Source: Polaribacter vadi (GTDB lineage: Bacteria; Bacteroidota; Bacteroidia; Flavobacteriales; Flavobacteriaceae). Taken from it: DNA of 64,000 nt. This document shows, one piece after another, positions 1 to 8,430 of this stretch (position 1 is its first letter; each line of letters begins with the position of its first letter). The notes below the pieces were generated by a model. The model was given only the letters and a program-made list of their open reading frames with translations. It did not search any database and had not been told where the DNA came from. Position numbers and translations under genes: made by a program. The stretch spans positions 62,001 through 126,000 of the forward strand of contig NZ_JAHKQL010000001.1 in the NCBI RefSeq assembly GCF_018861005.1, read 5' to 3'.

Positions 1-802
1 CTTCAAAACTAATTCCAATATTAGCATTAGGTGTAAGTTTATGTAATTCTTCTGGATTTAATTTTCCTAAAAAATAGACTTTATTTTGTAATCCTTTTTC
101 TGTAATTTTTGTTTTTAATGATGTTGCTATATCTCCATCACCAATAATTACTAAAATCGTATTATTTAAAAATGGAACAGCATCAATCATTAATTCTAAG
201 CCTCTACCAACATTTAAAACTCCTTGATAAAGAATTACATTTTTGTTGGTTACATCAAAAGAAAAAGCATCTTTTATAACTTCTTTTTTCTTTGGTAGAT
301 TTCTTATCGTGGTAAAATTAGTTTGATAAAGGTTTTTGTAATACTCAGCAATACTATTACAAACTGTATACGTGTGTTTTAGTTTGGGTAAAATCATTTT
401 TTCTAAACCCACCCAAATACTTTTCTTAAAAGGTTTGTTTACCAATTCTGGCACTTCAGAAAATAATTCATGACTATCGTAAACTAATTTTTTTTGCTGT
501 AATTTGCTTACAAGAAAATTAGCTAATAAAGTATCTAAATCGTTAGCTAATAGTATGTGTTTCTTTTTAAAAAGGAGAAATAAAAATAAGCGAAAATTAA
601 ATTCGGCATAGAATAAAAAGCTCTGATTAAAAACTAATTTTAATCTTTTTGTTTTGTAGTTTCTGTCAATTTCTATTGATGATTTTAATTTTCTACCAAC
701 AAGTAGAACATCAAAATTGTTTTCTACTAAAGTAGTACAAACCTTGTGTACTCTTTGGTCTGTGGTTAAATCATTGGTAACAGAAACAATTACTTTTTTC
801 AA
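1..802 (-). CDS. glycosyltransferase family 4-like protein, 3' end outside window
   Basis: Cytoplasmic glycosyltransferase, probably for a surface polysaccharide; donor and acceptor unknown. I translated this from the sequence, and it runs off the window at base 1, so about 267 N-terminal codons are seen. The N-terminus (KKVIVSVTNDLTTDQRVHK) is the usual start of GT4-like enzymes of flavobacteria. A DSHELFSEVPE segment and a later VILYQGVLNVGRGLE segment fit the acceptor-domain linker and donor-domain glycine loop of the GT-B fold. No ATG fits, so a TTG at 802 is taken as start; another in-frame TTG lies at 820. A strong hairpin just upstream separates it from the histidine kinase gene. The family call is good; the exact start is uncertain. 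Confidence 0.75.
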   Translation of the reverse strand, partial: MKKVIVSVTNDLTTDQRVHKVCTTLVENNFDVLLVGRKLKSSIEIDRNYKTKRLKLVFNQSFLFYAEFNFRLFLFLLFKKKHILLANDLDTLLANFLVSKLQQKKLVYDSHELFSEVPELVNKPFKKSIWVGLEKMILPKLKHTYTVCNSIAEYYKNLYQTNFTTIRNLPKKKEVIKDAFSFDVTNKNVILYQGVLNVGRGLELMIDAVPFLNNTILVIIGDGDIATSLKTKITEKGLQNKVYFLGKLNPEELHKLTPNANIGISFE

Positions 803-833
803 TTTTTTTCTTTTGTGCAATATAGAAATAAAA

Positions 834-860
834 AACCCACTCCTCAGTGAGGAGTGGGAA
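834..860 (-). terminator. Rho-independent terminator after the two-component operon
   Basis: Perfect 10-bp stem CCCACTCCTC (836-845) and GAGGAGTGGG (849-858) with a 3-nt loop. On the minus strand it is followed by TTTTTATTT. It lies about 110 nt past the histidine kinase stop and just before the glycosyltransferase start, so it should end transcription of the kinase operon. Confidence 0.85.
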
Positions 861-970
861 AATTGCTATGAAAAAGAATGATAAGATTACTCTTACCATA
901 TACTAGGACGTATCTTTATTTAAAAAATTACAATCAATATTGATTTTAACATTTTTTTAATAAAAAAGGA

Positions 971-2314
971 CTAAAAACTCAGACTAAAAACGGTCCCTTC
1001 ATTTTCTACACTATTCACTAAAATTTTCCCCTTGTGTAATAACATGATTTGTTTACAAAGACTTAAGCCTATTCCACTCCCTGTAGATTTACTGGTAAAA
1101 AAGGGTATAAAAATATTTTCCATAATATCTTTGGGTATTCCTGTTCCGTTATCAAAAACTTTAATAATTGTATTGTGGTTTTGGGTTTGAGAAGCTGTAA
1201 TTTTAATTAACGGTTTTTCTTGTTTTTGGCAAGCATCTTTTGCATTTAAGATTAAATTGATTAATACTTGTTCTATTAAATGCACATCAATATCTAGTTG
1301 TAATCTTTTAGAAGAAATTGAAAACTGAATATCAATATTTTTAGCTTTTATTGATGGAGCCATTAACAATTCAATATTATTAAAAAGCTCAGAAACTTGT
1401 GTTTTTTGAAGATTTAAGTTGGTTACTTTACTTAAACTTCTGTAAGTTTTTGCAAATTTTAATAAACCTTGACTTCTGTTTTTTATCGTTTTAATACCTG
1501 CATTTAAATCTTCTACCTCTAAAGAATTTTCATTAGGTTTCTCAATATTTAATTCTAGATTTCTTTGTAAAGTATCTGCTAAAGAAGAAATAGGCGCAAT
1601 AGAATTCATTATTTCGTGTGTCATTACACTTAATAATTTTTTCCAAGCTTCAGATTCGTTTTTATTTAAAGTATTATCAATGTTTTGTAGTACAACTAGT
1701 TTAAAAGAATCTTCTTTTATCTGAAAAATGGTGTCAGAAATTAAAACTTTTAAACGTTCGTTTTGGAGTGCTATTGTAATTGAGTTAGGTTCTCTATTAT
1801 AGGTTTCAAAAATAATATTGTATAATTCTGGTTTTCTATTTTCTACAAAACGAATATTTTTAAATGATGGAAAATCGATAATTTCTTTAAAGGTATCATT
1901 TAGCCATAAAACATCTCCAGTTTCTATATTATAAGCGATAATTCCAACATCAATCATTTCTAAAATTTTTTGCAGATAGATGTATTGTGTTTCGTTTTTA
2001 ATGTTTATTTCTTTGATAGTTCTATTTACTTCATTAAAACCAGTATATAAAAAACGAATGTCTTTAGGACCTCTATCTTCTGGAAACCATCTAGAAAAAT
2101 CTCTGTATTTTACAGATTCAAAAAAATCATCAATAGCAGAAAAACGTCTTTTTATAAATTGATATAAGTTTACAATGGCAATTATTAAACCAAAACTTAG
2201 TAAAATTGTGTATGTAATTTTATCTTGATAGATAAAATAAATGAGTCCCAGAATTAATGCAATAAGTATAAAAATTCTGAAGAATAGTTTTAAAATGTAT
2301 CCTTTATAATTCAT
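971..2314 (-). CDS. sensor histidine kinase, NtrB-like
   Basis: Membrane-bound sensor kinase that should phosphorylate the adjacent sigma-54 response regulator. Two hydrophobic segments lie near residues 10-28 and 34-53, followed by a linker and a PAS-like region around 112-215. The H-box is MTHEIMNS with phospho-acceptor His233. The ATPase domain shows an N box around Asn357 (NLILNAKDA), G1 DNGTGIP (388-394) and G2 GSGIGLS (412-418). Its ATG lies inside the end of the regulator gene (11-nt overlap), so the two are translationally coupled. The signal is unknown; the divergent efflux operon suggests envelope stress or an exported toxic compound. Confidence 0.93.
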   Translation of the reverse strand: MNYKGYILKLFFRIFILIALILGLIYFIYQDKITYTILLSFGLIIAIVNLYQFIKRRFSAIDDFFESVKYRDFSRWFPEDRGPKDIRFLYTGFNEVNRTIKEINIKNETQYIYLQKILEMIDVGIIAYNIETGDVLWLNDTFKEIIDFPSFKNIRFVENRKPELYNIIFETYNREPNSITIALQNERLKVLISDTIFQIKEDSFKLVVLQNIDNTLNKNESEAWKKLLSVMTHEIMNSIAPISSLADTLQRNLELNIEKPNENSLEVEDLNAGIKTIKNRSQGLLKFAKTYRSLSKVTNLNLQKTQVSELFNNIELLMAPSIKAKNIDIQFSISSKRLQLDIDVHLIEQVLINLILNAKDACQKQEKPLIKITASQTQNHNTIIKVFDNGTGIPKDIMENIFIPFFTSKSTGSGIGLSLCKQIMLLHKGKILVNSVENEGTVFSLSF

Positions 2315-3641
2315 ACTTTTCTAATCTTCTGTAGAGTGCAGCTCTTGTAATACCTAGTTCTTTGGCAGATTTAGAGATGTTGCCATTGTGTTTTTCTAAA
2401 ACAGTTAGAATTGCATTTTTTTCTAAATCATCTAAATTTAGTGTTTCTGGAATATTGTTTTCTATTGATCTTTCTATGGATGAAAAGACCAAATCTTCTG
2501 CTTTTAAAATAGTGCCATCAGTCATAATTACAGCTCTTTCTAAAATGTATTGTAGTTCTCTTACATTGCCAGGAAAATTATGGTTTTTTAGTTTTTTAGT
2601 AAAACTTACATCAAACTCAAAAGTGCTTTTATTGTATTTCTCTTCATAAAGATTTACAAAATATTTAGCGAGTAAAACAATGTCAGTTCCTCTTTCTCTA
2701 AGTGGAGGTATTGTAATATCTAAAGTGTTAATTCTATAAATTAAATCTTTACGAAACTTCTTTTCATCAGCTAGAACATTAGGTTTTTCGTTGGTAGCAC
2801 AAATTAAACGAATATCAATATTTATAGGTTGATTAGAGCCCAAAGGCGTTATTTGCCTGTTTTGTAAAACCGTTAATAAACGCACTTGTTGACCAAGAGA
2901 AATGTTACCAATTTCATCTAAAAATAAAGTGCCACCATTTGCAGTTTCAAAACGTCCTTTTCTATCTTCATTTGCACCTGTAAAGGCTCCTTTTTTGTAA
3001 CCAAATAATTCGCTTTCAAATAAGGTTGTTGTTAATGCACCAACATCAACTTTTACAAAAGGCTTATTTTTTCTGTTAGAATTTTCGTGTAAAGCTCTTG
3101 CAATTAAATCTTTTCCTGTTCCATTTTCACCTAAAATTAAAACGTTTGCATCTGTTGGACTAACTTTTTTTAGTTTGATAAAAACATCTTTCATTACAGC
3201 ACTTTCACCAATAATAGGAATGCTATTTGAAGAAAAATTGTCTTTCGATTTTTTTTCTGATTTTAAAATGGATTTAATTGTATTTATAATTTTCTCATTC
3301 TTCCAAGGTTTTATTAAAAAATCAGATGCGCCTTCTTTTAAACCTTTAACAGCTAAATCAATATCTGCGTAAGCTGTCATTAAAACTACAGCAATATTTG
3401 GGTTAAATTGTTTAATTTTATTCAACCAAAAAATACCTTCATTACCAGTATTTACTAAACCATTAAAGTTCATATCTAGTATAATTAAATCGAACTTTTT
3501 ACTTTCAATTTGAAAATTGATATTACTCGGGTTTTTCTCTATTACAATTTCATTAACCAAAGGTTTTAGTAAAAGTCTGATTGCTGTTAAAACATCAACA
3601 TCATCATCAATTACCAATATTTTTGCTTTTTTCAAAACCAT
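2304..3641 (-). CDS. sigma-54-dependent response regulator, NtrC family
   Basis: Transcriptional activator of sigma-54 RNA polymerase. The receiver domain has acidic residues at 12-14, phospho-acceptor Asp56, Thr89 and Lys111. The AAA+ domain has Walker A GENGTGKD (171-178), the sigma-54 contact loop GAFTGA (218-223) and Walker B GGTLFLDE (236-243). The C-terminus carries a Fis-type helix-turn-helix (about 415-445; SKSAKELGITRAALYRRL). It is first in a two-gene unit and overlaps the kinase by 11 nt. It is divergent from the 3848-12322 efflux operon. A 17-bp direct repeat between the two units is a natural candidate binding site. Full-length for the family, with all catalytic motifs intact. 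Confidence 0.95.
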   Translation of the reverse strand: MVLKKAKILVIDDDVDVLTAIRLLLKPLVNEIVIEKNPSNINFQIESKKFDLIILDMNFNGLVNTGNEGIFWLNKIKQFNPNIAVVLMTAYADIDLAVKGLKEGASDFLIKPWKNEKIINTIKSILKSEKKSKDNFSSNSIPIIGESAVMKDVFIKLKKVSPTDANVLILGENGTGKDLIARALHENSNRKNKPFVKVDVGALTTTLFESELFGYKKGAFTGANEDRKGRFETANGGTLFLDEIGNISLGQQVRLLTVLQNRQITPLGSNQPINIDIRLICATNEKPNVLADEKKFRKDLIYRINTLDITIPPLRERGTDIVLLAKYFVNLYEEKYNKSTFEFDVSFTKKLKNHNFPGNVRELQYILERAVIMTDGTILKAEDLVFSSIERSIENNIPETLNLDDLEKNAILTVLEKHNGNISKSAKELGITRAALYRRLEKYEL

Positions 3642-3711
3642 ATTTACAATATTACAATTTTATAATCAAGATTTTAAATTGATGAAAGAAAATTATTAAG
3701 ATGATTTTTTT

Positions 3712-3750
3712 TGTATCAAAACCGAACAGAAACTGTATCAAAACCGAACA
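3712..3750. promoter_or_regulatory. tandem 17-bp repeat, candidate activator binding sites
   Basis: TGTATCAAAACCGAACA occurs perfectly at 3712-3728 and again at 3734-3750, with a 22-bp period (about two helix turns). Each unit has a TGT-N11-ACA outer dyad. It lies between the regulator gene and the efflux operon, about 100 nt before the first efflux gene, as expected for upstream activating sites of an NtrC-type protein. The assignment to this regulator is inference. Confidence 0.6.
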
Positions 3751-3803
3751 CTTTTATTTTTGATGAAAAATTTAAAATACTGATAATCAGGATATTTAAT
3801 TTT

Positions 3804-3819
3804 TGGCATCATCTTGTCT
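3804..3819 (+). promoter_or_regulatory. possible sigma-54 promoter of the efflux operon
   Basis: TGGCATCATCTTGTCT resembles the -24/-12 consensus TGGCAC-N5-TTGC, but the TTG is one base closer than ideal and the -12 GC reads TC. It sits 29 nt before the efflux operon start codon and 54 nt after the tandem repeat. Position is right; match is imperfect. Confidence 0.35.
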
Positions 3820-3847
3820 ATGAAGTAAGAGAAATAAAAAAGTAAAA

Positions 3848-5098
3848 ATGGACATTCAAATAGAAAAAAAGAAATTTTCTACATCAATAATATTAAAAAT
3901 TAGTGGAATTGCACTTCTATTACTATTAATTATTTATGTGATTTATGCAACCTCTGGAGGCTCTAAACTTTCTGTAAATAAAGAACGAATTGCAATTAAT
4001 ACAGTTAAAAGTGGAGTTTTTCAAGAAAATATACCTGTAAGCGGAATTGTGTTACCCATAACAACTATTTATTTAGATGCTGTAGAGGGTGGTAGAGTAG
4101 AAGAGAAGTTTGTAGAAGATGGCGCAATTATGAAAAAAGGCGAGCCAATTTTAAAATTAGCAAATACAGATTTGGAGTTAAGTTTAATTAACCAGGAAAC
4201 TTCTGTTTATAATTTATTAACGCAAATGCAAATTTCGCAGAATGCAGCAAGACAGAATACAATTAATAGATTAAATCAATTTACAGATGTAGAAAATAAT
4301 TTAATTGAAGCGAAACGTTTGTTCGATTTAAATTCAAAATTATATGAAAAAGGGGCTATTGGGCGTCAAGATTATGAGTCTTCAGTAAATAATTACAACT
4401 ACCAAAAGCAAAGAATGAAATTAACGAATGAAATTTTACAAGAAGATTCTATTGCTACAAAACAAGAAATTCAACAAGCTAAAAACTCATATCAAAGAAC
4501 CCAAAGTGCTTTAAAATTGATGCGAAAAAAGGTAGAAGATTTAGTGGTTAGAGCTCCTATTGATGGGCAATTAACTTCTTTAGATGCAGAAATTGGTCAG
4601 TCTAAAAATAAAGGAGAAAGATTAGGGCAAATAGATGTAGTTACAGGTTATAAAGTAAGGGTAGATATAGATGAACACTATATTTCTAGAATATATACAG
4701 GACAAACAGGAACATTTAACCTAAATAACAAGCAATATACTTTGGTGATAAAAAAGATTTTTACACAAGTTACAAATGGACGTTTTCAAGTAGATATGGT
4801 TTTTGAAAACGAAGTGCCAAAAGGAATTAGAAGAGGTCAGAATTTACAAATTAGAGTGGCTTTAAGCGCAGAAAAAGAGGCAATGTTAATTCCTGTTGGT
4901 GGCTTTTTTCAAAAAACAGGTGGTAATTGGATTTTTAAATTAAGTGAAGATGGTTCTTCTGCTTATAAAGTAGACATTCAATTAGGAAGCCAAAACACAA
5001 AATATTACGAAGTAATTAGCGGATTAAATGAAGGTGATAAAGTAATTACATCTAGCTACGATTCTTATGACGAAATAGAGCAAATAATTATAAAGTAG
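3848..5098 (+). CDS. HlyD/MacA-family periplasmic adaptor subunit
   Basis: Membrane-fusion protein that should link the inner-membrane ABC permeases to the TolC-like channel encoded downstream. One N-terminal membrane anchor (about 13-34) is followed by a lipoyl-like half (about 55-95), a long alpha-helical hairpin rich in Gln/Asn/Lys (about 95-230, containing KLYEKGAIGRQDYES), the second lipoyl half with VVRAPIDGQL, and beta-barrel and membrane-proximal domains ending in GLNEGDKVITSSYD. The length of 416 aa is normal. First gene of a five-gene operon facing away from the two-component system. Substrate not predictable. Confidence 0.92.
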   Translation: MDIQIEKKKFSTSIILKISGIALLLLLIIYVIYATSGGSKLSVNKERIAINTVKSGVFQENIPVSGIVLPITTIYLDAVEGGRVEEKFVEDGAIMKKGEPILKLANTDLELSLINQETSVYNLLTQMQISQNAARQNTINRLNQFTDVENNLIEAKRLFDLNSKLYEKGAIGRQDYESSVNNYNYQKQRMKLTNEILQEDSIATKQEIQQAKNSYQRTQSALKLMRKKVEDLVVRAPIDGQLTSLDAEIGQSKNKGERLGQIDVVTGYKVRVDIDEHYISRIYTGQTGTFNLNNKQYTLVIKKIFTQVTNGRFQVDMVFENEVPKGIRRGQNLQIRVALSAEKEAMLIPVGGFFQKTGGNWIFKLSEDGSSAYKVDIQLGSQNTKYYEVISGLNEGDKVITSSYDSYDEIEQIIIK

Positions 5099-5231
5099 TT
5101 AGATTTTAGACGAGAGAAAATAGAATAAAGAAAATAGATAAAAGAGTTAAGAATTAATATCAAAAGAGAAAAAATCAAATTTAAAAATCCAAAGCTAATA
5201 GCGAAAAGCGAACAGCGTAAAGCCAAAAATA

Positions 5232-5909
5232 ATGATAGAAATTAACAATTTAGAGAAATTTTATAGAACAGATGAGGTACAAACCATAGCATTAAACAAG
5301 TTGTCTTTTGAAGTTAAAAAAGGAGAATTTGTTGCAATTATGGGGCCATCAGGTTGTGGAAAATCAACTTTATTAAACATTTTAGGTTTGTTAGATGATC
5401 CTGATGCTGGTAGTTTTAAATTTAATGGAGAAGAAGTAGCTGGTTATAATGAAAGAAAAAGAGCTCAATTAAGAAAACACAATGTTGGTTTTGTTTTTCA
5501 GAGCTTTAATTTGATTGATGAATTAACCGTTTTTGAAAATGTAGAGCTGCCTTTAATTTATACAGGTGTTAAAACATCAGAAAGAAAAAAACGAGTAGAA
5601 GAAGTTTTAGAGAAAATGCAAATTATGCACAGACGTAATCATTTTCCTCAGCAATTATCTGGAGGTCAACAACAAAGAGTTGCTGTTGCAAGAGCAGTTG
5701 TAAATAATCCTAAATTAATTTTAGCAGATGAGCCAACAGGAAATTTAGATAGTACAAATGGTAATGAAGTTATGGATCTGTTAATCGATTTAAATGAGGC
5801 TGGTACTACAATTATTATGGTAACTCATAGTGAGCACGATGCAAAATACAGCCATAGAATTATTAGAATGTTAGATGGCCAAAAAGTAACAGAAAATATT
5901 TTAGTGTAA
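5232..5909 (+). CDS. ABC transporter ATP-binding protein, MacB/LolD type
   Basis: Cytoplasmic ATPase driving the two FtsX-type permeases that follow. Walker A GPSGCGKST (38-46), Q-loop Gln90, signature LSGGQ (142-146), Walker B LILADE (162-167) and H-loop His199 are all present. The sequence ADEPTGNLDS is typical of the MacB/LolD/FtsE branch (mechanotransmission transporters). Length 225 aa is standard for a stand-alone subunit. It is 133 nt from the adaptor gene; that spacer is purine-rich with no coding potential seen. Confidence 0.96.
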   Translation: MIEINNLEKFYRTDEVQTIALNKLSFEVKKGEFVAIMGPSGCGKSTLLNILGLLDDPDAGSFKFNGEEVAGYNERKRAQLRKHNVGFVFQSFNLIDELTVFENVELPLIYTGVKTSERKKRVEEVLEKMQIMHRRNHFPQQLSGGQQQRVAVARAVVNNPKLILADEPTGNLDSTNGNEVMDLLIDLNEAGTTIIMVTHSEHDAKYSHRIIRMLDGQKVTENILV

Positions 5910-5953
5910 GCGTTATTGCCTAAAATTAAAACCAACCCATAAAAACTGAGCAA

Positions 5954-8398
5954 ATGTTTAAAAATTATATAAAAATAGCATTTAGAAATATGATGAATCA
6001 CAAGGTGTTTTCATTCATAAATGTTATTGGTTTAACTATTGGTTTTAGTGCTTCTTTTATAATAGGTTTAATGGTGTATTACGATTATACTTTTGATGAT
6101 TTTCATAAAGATGGAGATCGAATTTATAGAGTAGTTACCGATTTTAAATTTCCAGAAGGTGAGTTTTCTAATTCAGGAGTAACTTTAGCATTAAAAGGTG
6201 CTATACAAGATAATTCTAATTTTGATGTAGTTAGTGAGTTTTATTTAGAAAGACCAATGAAGGTTAATAATAGAACAGAAGATTTAGAATTTAAATTACC
6301 TAAAGATGTAATCTATGCAGATGAAAATTATTTTAAAATTTTTGATTACAAATTTATTGCTGGTGATGCTATTAAAACGCTACAAAACCCTAACGAAGTA
6401 ATCTTAACAGAAGAACGCGCATCTAAGTATTTCCCAAATACAGCAGTTTCTGAAATTATTGGTAAAACCTTGGTGTATAATGATTCTATTAACACAAAAG
6501 TTACTGGAATTGTAGAGGGTTTTAAAAACAGAACAGATATTATTTTTCAAGAATTTATTTCTCATCCAACTTTGTTGCAAACAAGATTGCGTGGAAATAT
6601 AATTGGTAAAAGATGGAATAATACTAATTCTAATTCTCAATTGTATGTTAAGTTGAGTGCAAACGCAAATAAAGCATCAATAAAAAATAATCTTAAAGAA
6701 ATAGCTATTGAACATAGAGATGAAGATGATATAAAATATGGTGAAGAAAGAATATTTAACCTTCAACCTTTAAATGATATTCATTTTAATGAAAATTACG
6801 GAACTTATGATTGGTCTAGTGGACAAGCAAGCAAGTCTTTATTAAAAAACTTAGTATTTGTAGCCATCTTTTTATTGTTGTTAGGTTGTATTAATTTTAT
6901 CAATTTAAACACAGCACAAGCTGCACAACGTGCCAAAGAAATTGGTATTCGTAAAACGTTAGGAAGTTCTAGAAATCAGTTGATTGGGCAGTTTATGGGA
7001 GAAACATTTTTGTTGGTTTTAATTGCTGCACTTTTATCATTAATACTTTCTAAATGGTTAATTAATGTATTTTCAGATTTTGTGCCTGCAGGCTTAAGTT
7101 TCGAATTATTTAAAGTACCTATAGTAGTAATTAGTATAATTTTATTATTAGTCTTAGTAACTTTTTTGTCTGGTTTTTATCCAGCCATTGTTTTATCAAA
7201 AATTAACACGATTTCAGTTTTAAAAAATCATTTAGGAGTTGGAGATAAAAAGGTGCGTTTAAGAAAATTTTTAACTGTATTTCAGTTTACAATTGCACAA
7301 GTTTTTATAATAGCCACACTTTTAGTAGGCAAACAAATTAATTTTTTATTGAGTAAAGATATGGGTTTCAAAAAAGATGCAATTGTATCTGTTTATAAAC
7401 CTTTAGAAGAACAAAGTTTTGAGAAAATTAAACTGTATTCAGAAAAATTAGCAGCAATACCAAGTATAAAAGAAATTAGTCTTGGCGCTAATCCACCTGC
7501 ATCTCAAAGCAGTAACAGAACTGATATGAGAAGAATGGTTGACAACCAAGAAGTGTATGGAGAAATACAATTACTTGCTGGTGATACCAACTATTTAAAT
7601 CTTTTTGAAATTGATTTACTTGCTGGTCGTGTACAAAGAAATGATACCATAAAAGAACTGGTAATAAATGAAGCTGCAAGAAAATTTTTTAGATTTAAAT
7701 CTGCAGAAGATGCTGTTGGTAAGTCTTTACTTTATGATAAAGAAAACTTGCAAATTGTTGGGGTTATTGGAGATTTTCATCAACGTTCTTTAAAGTCAGA
7801 TATTAAACCTCTCACTTTGCATGGAGATTGGTACAGAGGTGAATGGTCTTATTTTCAAGCAGTGCATATTTCATTACAAAGCAATTCCACCGAAAATTTA
7901 AAAAATAGTCTTTCAAAAATTGAAAAAGTTTATAAAGAAGTATATCCAGGCACTAATATGAGGCTAGAATTTTTAGATGAAACCATTGCTAAATTCTACA
8001 AAAAAGAACAAAAAGTATCGAAATTATTAAACTGGGCAACAGGTTTATCAATATTAATTAGTTGTTTGGGGCTATTAGGTCTTGTAATTTATACAACTAA
8101 TAGACGTGTTAAAGAAATTGGAGTTCGTAAAGTGTTAGGTGCATCTTTATTTCAAATTAACGCATTGTTGTGTAAAGAATTCTTAATCTTGGTTGCAATT
8201 GCTTTTGCTATTGCTGCACCAATTGCTTGGTATGGAACGTACAATTGGCTTCAAAATTTTGCTTACAAAACCAGTATTAGTTTTTGGGTGTTTGTTGTAA
8301 GTGCTTTTGCCATGATTCTATTTGCTTTAATTATTATTAGTGCAAAAACATTACAAGCTGCAAATGCAAACCCAGTAAACTCTCTACGTTCAGAGTAA
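5954..8398 (+). CDS. ABC transporter permease, MacB/FtsX type (first copy)
   Basis: Inner-membrane permease with two FtsX units. The N-terminal helix (about 20-43) precedes a MacB-type periplasmic domain (to about 290). Three helices follow (about 295-430, containing the coupling motif RAKEIGIRKTLGSSRNQL), then a second periplasmic domain. The C-terminal helices (about 690-805) contain RVKEIGVRKVLGASLFQI. Both coupling motifs mark the FtsX superfamily. The first residues (MFKNYIKIAFRN) nearly repeat in the next gene, so the two permeases are paralogues and may form a heterodimer. Such ~800-aa permeases are common in flavobacteria. Confidence 0.95.
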   Translation: MFKNYIKIAFRNMMNHKVFSFINVIGLTIGFSASFIIGLMVYYDYTFDDFHKDGDRIYRVVTDFKFPEGEFSNSGVTLALKGAIQDNSNFDVVSEFYLERPMKVNNRTEDLEFKLPKDVIYADENYFKIFDYKFIAGDAIKTLQNPNEVILTEERASKYFPNTAVSEIIGKTLVYNDSINTKVTGIVEGFKNRTDIIFQEFISHPTLLQTRLRGNIIGKRWNNTNSNSQLYVKLSANANKASIKNNLKEIAIEHRDEDDIKYGEERIFNLQPLNDIHFNENYGTYDWSSGQASKSLLKNLVFVAIFLLLLGCINFINLNTAQAAQRAKEIGIRKTLGSSRNQLIGQFMGETFLLVLIAALLSLILSKWLINVFSDFVPAGLSFELFKVPIVVISIILLLVLVTFLSGFYPAIVLSKINTISVLKNHLGVGDKKVRLRKFLTVFQFTIAQVFIIATLLVGKQINFLLSKDMGFKKDAIVSVYKPLEEQSFEKIKLYSEKLAAIPSIKEISLGANPPASQSSNRTDMRRMVDNQEVYGEIQLLAGDTNYLNLFEIDLLAGRVQRNDTIKELVINEAARKFFRFKSAEDAVGKSLLYDKENLQIVGVIGDFHQRSLKSDIKPLTLHGDWYRGEWSYFQAVHISLQSNSTENLKNSLSKIEKVYKEVYPGTNMRLEFLDETIAKFYKKEQKVSKLLNWATGLSILISCLGLLGLVIYTTNRRVKEIGVRKVLGASLFQINALLCKEFLILVAIAFAIAAPIAWYGTYNWLQNFAYKTSISFWVFVVSAFAMILFALIIISAKTLQAANANPVNSLRSE

Positions 8399-8430
8399 TA
8401 AAATTATTAAAAATTAGAAAACTTAAATTT

